The notes under the pieces were generated by a model. That model did no database searches. It was not told the DNA's origin and worked only from the letters and a program-made list of their open reading frames with translations. The position numbers and the translations under genes were made by a program. From DASSUC01 sp035649895 (GTDB taxonomy: Bacteria; Actinomycetota; Actinomycetes; Mycobacteriales; Micromonosporaceae), in the NCBI GenBank assembly GCA_035649895.1, contig DASRIS010000191.1, forward strand, positions 1 to 64,000: a DNA stretch of 64,000 nt, read 5' to 3'. Every line of letters starts with the position of its first letter. Position 1 is the stretch's first letter. Below, in pieces: positions 59,601 through 64,000 of this stretch.

Positions 59601-59790
59601 CGTCGGGCCGTGCCGACGCTGGGGCCGGCCGGTCAACCGGTCCCGCACCCGAGATCACCCCGGGCACATCCCCACCCACCGTTGCCTTCGCGAACCGTAC
59701 CGGCGGCAACACGCCAGCAATCAGCGCCAACGTGCAGATGAGCACGATCCAGCGAAGCCGGTTGACTCGGGACAAGACGCGGCTGGCCAC
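53638..59790 (-). CDS. RHS/YD-repeat polymorphic toxin with Hint domain
   Basis: A 2050-residue secreted protein. A signal anchor (WIVLICTLALIAGVLPP, about residues 14-30) leads to a long array of YD repeats (for example YDAAGRLTVYKD, YDRAGRLANRVD), then the RHS core (YDPFGNPRTGG, NYYLRARNYNPGTGRFTSTD). An Ala/Lys-rich helical linker precedes a Hint domain (SFVAGTRVLLADGTSRPIEE, TTDNHPFW, and the terminal TPVLVHNC) that can release the tip. The tip, about 125 residues, ends in GVITQFDNFSGHYQPS and a C-terminal GF; its activity is not known. The GTG at 59790 (MASRVLSRVNRL) is preferred, following AGGGGG; the frame is open to 59895. Confidence 0.85.
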   Translation of the reverse strand: MASRVLSRVNRLRWIVLICTLALIAGVLPPVRFAKATVGGDVPGVISGAGPVDRPAPASARPDVALPQEKMPPPVPAGVRAGSTPTPLSTEQWAQVRKPGQVPLTAADEQVFTNMLLRPGYVLGDTSLVAYFDVRDQDPAWSSWTVRLYDAASRTEQASTTLPRSELVASCGAVREFCRSFGVGDGWVLDPAKDYFITVAAVFDDGREVVSDASPAARPRSTIVPPPIPARQAAGCGCGTALGMTQARQAVRGDGVNTATGAFARVEQDLSMASFGVPFASARVYSSANAAVGPFGPGWAWSYGMRVTPSEEGAVVRADDGAEALYRLVDGAYARPAGLRSTLRRAGEGWELVTLRQTGYSFDAQGRLVSIRNPRGIGVTLAYTPAGITITDPSGRKVEVRVSGGLVRDILLPDQRKVQYEYDAAGRLTVYKDARARQWRYGYSPAGLLTEVEDPQPNRVVLIRNEYNDAGRVVRQVDALGNATTFEWRAGEEEARTTDADGVVVLDKYRGNVLIYSRRGNGDTDNHRYDASLNRGLVVDGSHNQHEAEFDTNGNPTRRAAPQPLGFDEKTRYDSRNNPIEFVDANGVTWKNTYNEFNELVSSVDGESHTVRYGYDARGLLVTRTDQRGKVTRFEYVPAGQPNSGLLAAVVSPEGRRSELRYDAAGRRIATVDPRGTTAGADPAGFTTSYAYDEQDRVLSVSEPGKQHPWRTSYDEVGRVAASVSPTSLEVRYTYLDNGRLASVTDPRRTVSYTYTAAGRRAAVRVGMGGQGPDIVTTYRYNVKGLLHEVTSPRGNVPGADPARFTTTYRYDANDNLVRISRPYPGGGFVHKDIKVDELDRTTATNDEHNLPSTFERANTGEVTAATNTLGQTVSMGYDRNGRQTTITNAGRNTSRFTYDAAGNKIREVSAAGGVTTWTYTDDGLLASVTEPRGNVDGADPQRFTTRFEYDLAGNRTKVIDPLGNTTTSTYDANSRLVSVTDARSHTTHYGYREDNQLETVHAPDAVFHPQAPHNNATVYSYHEDGLLASVRDPNLRVTRLDYDRAGRLANRVDPLNRRVELGYDVENNLISALTRGENEKLTDAQRAERTIVDTYDIAGRRERRTLGTGGPAYAWGYDAKDRITSYGDPTGVRKVTYDDEDQITQVVREEAGGRTETFSYGYDVRGNVTFRTYPDGTKVTAEYDADSRMSELTVAGGTAGAQPATWTFGYDVAGRRTSTTLPAGTGLAEQRSYDDAGRLTGIGTSRVPGSPVPPGVQDPVSAFQLTLDQVGNPTKVVTTRGGVSESVAYAYDSVDRVTSACYAATTCAPDAPAAGRIDYTYDLVGNRTSQTRTGTAGSSTTTYQYDVADQLTRQTVTSGPMTTVTDYGYDLNGNQTRAGPDTFTYNLDNTLAKATVDGQTATYAYDATGLRLSANAGEGERAAAQRWSWDVVGSLPQIALDTVTNATGTPLERRGFTYGPDDEPLALLDPATGVHSYTHDWLGGVANMLTPAGVSVAAYDYDPFGNPRTGGTLQPQSDGGEHSGTRLHSTAGPANPLQYTGAYQDSTTGSGNYYLRARNYNPGTGRFTSTDPMLQGGAAVSAYAYAENNPLAYTDPTGARPENGDGAGTPLETSPETTGVSPEDMAKAQQIQSKSLLDVVLEAGGQVLMEFLGINDILNCLKGDLGACVMLVVGSLPWGKIFKAKKIAEAIFRAGKAVITFFQEVKWARAVIEGAKNAAEAAARAKAAAAAAAKAAAEKAAAAKALAERAARKAAAEAAARAKALAARAKAATKRGCKHSFVAGTRVLLADGTSRPIEEVQPGDTVQATDPAAGRTENRQVTHTIRTDNDKHFVDLTIRDKSGEHTVTTTDNHPFWSVTHQRWIDASQLQPGELLRTAAGTYVQVTAVRPYRAEHSTYDLTIDMVHTYYVIAGNTPVLVHNCGEELWRAGRPGVDDSPQDWIPMNSWTTHGGNLQEGNYHFVVMPNRSVRAFHESIWDRAPGAGHTSLSRGNPVLAAGTFDVGPGGVITQFDNFSGHYQPSVATQGIIRDSLGARGFDLSRAQWNPFGF

Positions 59791-59887
59791 AGAGAAACCC
59801 CCTGTCAACAGGGCACAGGAAAGGAACGGACGACGCGGCTGCGTCGATCTGCTCCTACCGAAGGACGCGGAGCGGAGAGGGGCCGAA

Positions 59888-59968
59888 GTTATCACTGAGG
59901 GTGGTTTGATAACTCCATCAAGTGTTTTCAGATACAGATATCCGACGAAACTTGACTTCTCCGGATAT
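59888..59968 (-). promoter_or_regulatory. Inverted repeats in the AT-rich leader of the RHS gene
   Basis: GTTATCA (59888-59894) pairs with TGATAAC (59907-59913), and ATATCCG (59938-59944) pairs with CGGATAT (59962-59968). Both lie about 100-180 bases upstream of the toxin start in unusually AT-rich DNA, so they are candidate operators. The gap 59791-60094 holds no gene. Confidence 0.45.
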
Positions 59969-60094
59969 GATCTATACCTTCCGTCCGCACCATTTCCGCG
60001 GTCAGACTCATCGCATCTGGTCGACGCGTACGGCCGTACCCAGGAGGTTGTAACGCCTGGCCGAACTCGTTGAGCAGGCTCGGGCTACCCGGAG

Positions 60095-60862
60095 CTAGCC
60101 GGCGCGCAGGGCCTCCAGCAGGGTCACGTCGCCTTCGACGTCGAGCACGTCGAACGGGACCCGGCCGTACAGCGCCAGGAGCAGGTCGCTCGCCGTACCC
60201 TGGGCGGCCACCCGGGCGTGCGGGTCGTCGGTGTCGAGCAGGGTGTCCATGTCAAGCAGGGCCACGCCCTCGCCGCGCAGCCGGACGAACCAGTCGTGGC
60301 CGGCGTCCACGGCGCTGAGCTGCACCACGCCGCTGCGGTGGACCCGGCTGCGCCGCCGGCCGGCCGGCAGCCAGCTGTCGAGCACCTCGGTGATGCCGTC
60401 GACCGCGAGCCGGGCCTCGACCGGCTCGGTACGGCCGGTGGCCATCTGCGCGTCCCACCGGTGCACCGCGGTCTCGTGCGCCATCCGCCGGTGCCAGAAC
60501 GCGGCCGTCTTCGCCTGGGGTGCCCAGTTCCACGCCGGACGCTCCGGGTCGAGGCCGTCGAGCACCTGCAGCAGCGCTGTGTACTCCCCGTCCCACCAGG
60601 CGAGCACGTCGGCGCTGGGCGGGTTGCCCTCGTCAACCACCGGCCAGGTCTCGGGTCGGGTGGTCACGCCCCGGCTGACATGCGAGCGGACCCAGGCGTA
60701 GACCGAACCGACGTGGCGGACCAGGTGCTCCACCGTCCACTCCGGGCAGGACGGGACCGGCTCGGCCAGCGCGCCGTCCACTCCGGCGGCCATGCGGAAG
60801 GCCGGGCCGTCCGCGCGCAGCGCCCCGAGCCAGAGTTCCCTGGTGCCGTGCGTCTTGCTCAT
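60095..60862 (-). CDS. Mycothiol-dependent enzyme of the MDMPI/TIGR03083 family
   Basis: A 255-residue DinB-like protein with the mycothiol-dependent maleylpyruvate isomerase N-terminal fold. PSCPEWTVEHLVRHVG and the metal-binding HETAVHRWDAQMATG (His pair) are visible, and the C-terminal domain has SDLLLALYGRVPFDV. Several family members use mycothiol, matching the mshD gene in this window. The ATG at 60862 follows GGAGGATCGCT. A decayed copy of its 3' end lies at 52598-52740. Confidence 0.85.
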   Translation of the reverse strand: MSKTHGTRELWLGALRADGPAFRMAAGVDGALAEPVPSCPEWTVEHLVRHVGSVYAWVRSHVSRGVTTRPETWPVVDEGNPPSADVLAWWDGEYTALLQVLDGLDPERPAWNWAPQAKTAAFWHRRMAHETAVHRWDAQMATGRTEPVEARLAVDGITEVLDSWLPAGRRRSRVHRSGVVQLSAVDAGHDWFVRLRGEGVALLDMDTLLDTDDPHARVAAQGTASDLLLALYGRVPFDVLDVEGDVTLLEALRAG

Positions 60863-60902
60863 AGCGATCCTCCCCGGAGACCGCCCAGCTGTGTCACCAG
60901 CC

Positions 60903-60908
60903 TAGGGT
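60903..60908 (+). promoter_or_regulatory. -10 box of leaderless murB
   Basis: TAGGGT followed by 6 bases and the murB GTG at 60915, in the 52-base divergent gap with the MDMPI gene. Confidence 0.45.
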
Positions 60909-60914
60909 GGGCCC

Positions 60915-62000
60915 GTGCCTGACGTTAGCGCGGAGACGGCGGCCGGCTCCCGCGCCGAGCCGGCGGTGCGGCTGGCGGACTACACCACGCTCCGGCTGGG
61001 CGGCCCGGCCCCGCGCGTGTTCCGCGCCAGCAGTGCCGAGGACATGGTACGGATCGCACGGGAGGCGTACGCGCCAGGTGGGCCGGTTCTCGTCCTCGCC
61101 GGCGGCAGCAATGTGGTCATCGGCGACGGTGGCTTCCCCGGCACGGTGCTGCTGGTGCGCTCGACCGGCCTTGCCGAGCGGCGCGACGGGGCGAGCGTGC
61201 TCCTTTCGGTGCAGGCCGGCGAGGAGTGGGACGACGTGGTGGCGGCGACGGTGGCGGCCGGCTGGTCCGGTCTCGAGTGCCTGTCCGGCATCCCGGGCTC
61301 CGCCGGGGCCACCCCGATCCAGAACGTCGGGGCGTACGGCCAGGAGGTCGCCGAGACGATCGAGTCGGTGCGGGTCTACGACCGGGTGACCGGCGAGGTG
61401 CTGGTGCTCCCGCCCGCCGCCTGCGGGTTCGCATACCGGACCAGTGTCTTCAAGCACTCCGACCGGGCCCTGGTGCTCTCCGTCGACTTCCGGCTTCAGG
61501 TGTCGAGCCAGTCCACACCGGTCCGCTACGCCGAGCTGGCCCGGGCCCTGGACGTACCGCTCGGCGGGACCGCGCCCCTGGCCGACGTACGCGCCGCCGT
61601 GCTGGCACTGCGCGCCGGAAAGGGCATGGTGCTCGACGAGCGCGACCCGGACACGTACTCGGTCGGGTCGTTCTTCACCAACCCGGTGCTGGACGCACTG
61701 GCATACGCGGTGCTGCGCGACCGCACCGGCAGCGGCGGCGGGCCCCCCTCGTGGCCGGCGCCCGGCAGCGGGGTGAAGGTCAGCGCCGCCTGGCTCATCG
61801 AGCATGCGGGCTTCACCAAGGGGTACGGCCACAGCAACGGCGTCGGCATCTCGACCAAGCACACGCTCGCCCTGACCAACCGTGGTGGCGGTACGACCGC
61901 CGCCCTGCTGGAGCTGGCCCGGGAGATACGCGACGGCGTGCGCGACCGGTTCGGGGTGTGGCTGCATCCGGAGCCGGTGCTGGTCAACTGCGAGCTGTGA
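60915..62000 (+). CDS. murB: UDP-N-acetylenolpyruvylglucosamine reductase
   Basis: A 361-residue FAD enzyme that reduces UDP-GlcNAc-enolpyruvate to UDP-MurNAc for peptidoglycan. LADYTTLRLGGPAPRV and VLVLAGGSNVVIGDGGF form the FAD site; GIPGSAGATPIQNVGAYGQE is the signature, YSVGSFFTNPVL holds the proton-donating Ser, and HPEPVLVNCEL is the C-terminus with the catalytic Glu. The GTG at 60915 is leaderless. Confidence 0.95.
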   Translation: MPDVSAETAAGSRAEPAVRLADYTTLRLGGPAPRVFRASSAEDMVRIAREAYAPGGPVLVLAGGSNVVIGDGGFPGTVLLVRSTGLAERRDGASVLLSVQAGEEWDDVVAATVAAGWSGLECLSGIPGSAGATPIQNVGAYGQEVAETIESVRVYDRVTGEVLVLPPAACGFAYRTSVFKHSDRALVLSVDFRLQVSSQSTPVRYAELARALDVPLGGTAPLADVRAAVLALRAGKGMVLDERDPDTYSVGSFFTNPVLDALAYAVLRDRTGSGGGPPSWPAPGSGVKVSAAWLIEHAGFTKGYGHSNGVGISTKHTLALTNRGGGTTAALLELAREIRDGVRDRFGVWLHPEPVLVNCEL

Positions 62001-62048
62001 CCAGGCGCGGCCGGTGTCCGGCCTATCGCGATCGGTTTACACCGCTGG

Positions 62049-62345
62049 TCAGGCCGCAGTGCGGGGAGCGAACTGGACCTTGAGCTCCACGTCCAGTGCC
62101 TGCGCAAGGCGTTCCAGCACGGCAAGGGTCGGAACCGTCCCTCCTGCTTCGAAACGAGCCACCGCAGACTGCGTCATGCCCGACGCCTGAGCGAGCTGGC
62201 TCTGGCTCCAGCCGTGCTGCTCGCGCAGTCCTCGGACGGCACGACCGAGCTCGAAGGCGAGCCGGGCGGCGTCGTACGCGTCCGCCGCGCCAGGCTCGGC
62301 CATCCGTCTCTTCCGCAGGTCAGACCAGTCGATACGGCCGCTCAT
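62049..62345 (-). CDS. HigA-type XRE antitoxin
   Basis: A 98-residue antitoxin with an XRE helix-turn-helix (GLREQHGWSQSQLAQASGMT, ARFEAGGTVPTLAVLERLAQ) after about 40 N-terminal residues. The start at 62345 lies 26 bases inside the toxin gene, so it is translated from the same message. Together with the toxin it should repress the operon. Confidence 0.82.
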   Translation of the reverse strand: MSGRIDWSDLRKRRMAEPGAADAYDAARLAFELGRAVRGLREQHGWSQSQLAQASGMTQSAVARFEAGGTVPTLAVLERLAQALDVELKVQFAPRTAA

Positions 62346-62697
62346 AAGCCGGACCCTCCTCGTCTACCGTGTGCGCCTCGACCTGGCACCGCGCCAAGGC
62401 GCGCCGTGCCCGCCCGATCTCACGGTCCTCCCGCGTCCGGGTCTTCCGGAAGACCGTCAACAGGATGATCCGCCGCCCTGGAGCGACCCAGTAGGTGACG
62501 CGCACGGCATCGCCATCAAGGTAGAACCGCAGTTCCCGTAACTTACCGTCGAGCTGCTTGGTGTACGGCTCGCTCAGCAGCGTCCCCTGCTCAGCGAACA
62601 GATCAATGTAGAACGCCGCTCTGGCGAACTGCGTGGTCGGCAGCCCTTCCAGCCAGTCCTGGACCTCTGGCTCCAGTTCTACGCTACCCCAGGGCAT
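62320..62697 (-). CDS. HigB/RelE-type toxin
   Basis: A 125-residue RelE/HigB-type mRNA interferase candidate (phage-derived Gp49-like HigB): TKQLDGKLRELRFYLDGDAV, RVTYWVAPGRRIILLTVFRK and the basic KTRTREDREIGRARR. Toxin-first order is characteristic of higBA. The ATG at 62697 has TAGCAT (62710-62705) 7 bases upstream and a palindrome across it. Confidence 0.83.
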   Translation of the reverse strand: MPWGSVELEPEVQDWLEGLPTTQFARAAFYIDLFAEQGTLLSEPYTKQLDGKLRELRFYLDGDAVRVTYWVAPGRRIILLTVFRKTRTREDREIGRARRALARCQVEAHTVDEEGPAYERPYRLV

Positions 62698-62711
62698 AGC
62701 GTTGATGCTAT
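62696..62711 (-). promoter_or_regulatory. Operator-like palindrome at the higBA start
   Basis: ATAGC-GTTGAT-GCTAT overlaps the -10 box and the start codon, a natural place for HigA repression of a leaderless message. Confidence 0.5.
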
Positions 62712-62818
62712 ATCCGTCCGGCGATGGTCGCGCCTACCCTCTGGAGCGTGCACTGGTCGTTATAGATACCTCATCGCATGTCGAAGAGCCGGCGGGAATC
62801 TCGGCCGCAGGGCTGATA

Positions 62819-63640
62819 TCACGCGGGGGTGGACGCGTTCTCGGGTGCCACGGCTCGCCAGGCGATGGTGACCTCGCCGAGGCGCCAGCGTACGGGTCGG
62901 TCGAGCACCGGCCAGCCCGCGTCGCGTACTGCGGCGACAGCACGCAGCCAGCGCTGACGGGCGCCCAGCCCGGCGTACGGGGCCGCCACCAGCCAGGCGT
63001 GATCCAGGGCGCCGAGTAGCTCGTGCACCAGCTCTCCGGGCACATTGCGGTGGATCAGGGCCTTGGGCAGGCGCTCCGCCACAGTCCCCGGCGTATCCAA
63101 TGTGGACAGCTTGACGGAGAGGGTGAGGGACACCGGTCCATCCGGCCGCAGCGCGACCCAGGTCGCCAGCCGGCCCACCTCGTCGCAGGTACCTTCGACG
63201 AGCCGGCCACCAGGTGCGAGCTGGCCGGCCATCGTCTGCCAGACGGCCGGCACCTCAGCCTCCGGGTACTGTCGCAGCACGTTCATCGCACGGACCACTA
63301 CCGGTCGCAGGCCGGCCAGCTCGAAGCCGCCGTGGCGGAACTCCAGCCGCGGCGGGTCGGCCACCGGCTGGGCCTCGGCGACCCGTACCGGGTCAATCTC
63401 CAGGCCGACTACCCGCACGTCGGGCCGTAGCGCGGTCGCCAGCCGGTTCCGCAGCTCCACAGTGGTCACCGGGGTGGCGCCGTACCCCAGGTCGACGACG
63501 AGCGGGTCGGCGGCGGCCCGTAGCGTCTCGCCGCAGCTCGCGATGATCCAGCGATCCACCCGGCGCAGCCGGTTGGGGCTCGTCGTACCCCGGGTGGCGG
63601 TCCCGTGAGGGACCGCGCCACCCCGGGGACCAGCTCTCAC
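62819..63640 (-). CDS. Class I SAM-dependent methyltransferase-like protein
   Basis: A 273-residue protein with a Rossmann methyltransferase fold: VVDLGYGATPVTTVELRNRL (motif I), VVGLEIDPVRVAEAQ (motif II) and MAGQLAPGGRLVEGTCDEVG (motif V region). The start GTG at 63640 overlaps the stop of the SDR gene (GTGA), so they are coupled. Substrate unknown. The gap 62698-62818 shows no gene. Confidence 0.78.
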   Translation of the reverse strand: MRAGPRGGAVPHGTATRGTTSPNRLRRVDRWIIASCGETLRAAADPLVVDLGYGATPVTTVELRNRLATALRPDVRVVGLEIDPVRVAEAQPVADPPRLEFRHGGFELAGLRPVVVRAMNVLRQYPEAEVPAVWQTMAGQLAPGGRLVEGTCDEVGRLATWVALRPDGPVSLTLSVKLSTLDTPGTVAERLPKALIHRNVPGELVHELLGALDHAWLVAAPYAGLGARQRWLRAVAAVRDAGWPVLDRPVRWRLGEVTIAWRAVAPENASTPA

Positions 63641-64000
63641 GGGACCCGGTGCACCTTGTGCTGGGCAGCCTGGGCCAGTGGGCGGACCACCAGGCGGTCG
63701 ACGTTGACATGGTGCGGGCGGGTGGCGCACCAGGCGACGCAGTCGGCGATGTCCTCCGCGGTCAGCAGCTCGGCCACGCCCGCGTAGACGGCCGCGGCCC
63801 GCTCCTCGTCGCCCCCGAAGCGCACCAGCGAGAACTCGTCGGTCTTCACCATGCCGGGGTCGATCTCCACCACCCGCACCGGGCGGCCGCACAGCTCCAG
63901 CCGCAGCGTCTCGGCGAGCGCGGTCTGGGCGTGCTTGGCAGCGGCGTAGCTGCCACCACCCTCGTAGACGATCAGGCCGGCAGTCGAGCTGAGCACCACG
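63637..64000 (-). CDS. Short-chain dehydrogenase/reductase, cut by the right edge
   Basis: The C-terminal 120 residues of an SDR. VVLSSTAGLI contains the catalytic Ser, YAAAKHA is the YxxxK motif, RVVEIDPGMVKTDEF is the PG motif; the nucleotide-binding N-terminus is off the window. The stop overlaps the methyltransferase start. Likely a NADP-dependent oxidoreductase of the same operon. Confidence 0.85.
   Translation of the reverse strand, partial: VVLSSTAGLIVYEGGGSYAAAKHAQTALAETLRLELCGRPVRVVEIDPGMVKTDEFSLVRFGGDEERAAAVYAGVAELLTAEDIADCVAWCATRPHHVNVDRLVVRPLAQAAQHKVHRVP

Overview
The window is high-GC DNA with GTG/TTG starts, tight 4-base stop/start overlaps and many leaderless genes. It carries mycothiol chemistry (mshD, a mycothiol-dependent MDMPI-type enzyme), an actinobacterial GlnR next to mshD and the pst operon, an XRE / HbhA-like / DUF2516 run that matches the mycobacterial Rv0474-Rv0476 order, and a cysteine-rich leader peptide before a thiosulfate sulfurtransferase. 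This points to a filamentous actinobacterium, most likely Micromonosporaceae; the genus is inference. No rRNA, tRNA, CRISPR array or intact insertion sequence was seen.

Layout. 0-10 kb: a PhoX-like phosphatase, a GroES-like protein, an AI-2E family exporter, a DinG-type helicase, an internally deleted Uma2 protein, a DUF402 protein, an ECF41 sigma factor with a matching promoter, and a DUF47 (PhoU-like)/Pit phosphate uptake pair. 10-13 kb: an unusual three-gene cassette on the minus strand, with two small unknown proteins and a two-domain terpenoid-synthase-like protein (class I prenyl-synthase-like N-terminus, QW-motif class II cyclase-like C-terminus with a DADD motif), organised around two hairpins. 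13-26 kb: thiolase and Nudix hydrolase, a palindromic repeat beside a DUF5995 relic, pstSCAB behind a clear PHO box, a membrane protein with a degenerate sigma-factor-like head, mshD, glnR, two envelope genes and the sulfurtransferase operon. 26-38 kb: a VOC protein, an Imm5-type protein, a BtrH/DUF4872 protein, an MFS transporter, a sugar ABC importer with a broken LacI regulator, DsrE and nitrobindin genes and a repeat-rich gap. 38-52 kb: a 1471-residue secreted subtilisin/Kelch protein, then conserved chromosomal genes (pabC, Fur-type regulator, ygfZ, BKACE, asparaginase, XRE/hbhA/DUF2516, hydrolase, alaX, EI24). 52-64 kb: VapBC, an MDMPI relic, a small XRE regulator, a 2050-residue RHS toxin with a Hint domain and no visible immunity gene, an intact MDMPI gene, murB, a HigBA module, and a methyltransferase/SDR pair running off the right edge.

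How the genes fit together. Phosphate acquisition is the dominant theme (PhoX-like phosphatase, DUF47/Pit, pstSCAB with a PHO box), with nitrogen control (GlnR) and thiol/sulfur metabolism (MshD, SseA/SseC, cysteine leader) alongside. Accessory material clusters at 10-13 kb, 27-38 kb and 52-60 kb, where relics (DUF5995, LacI, GNAT, MDMPI) show repeated insertion and decay.
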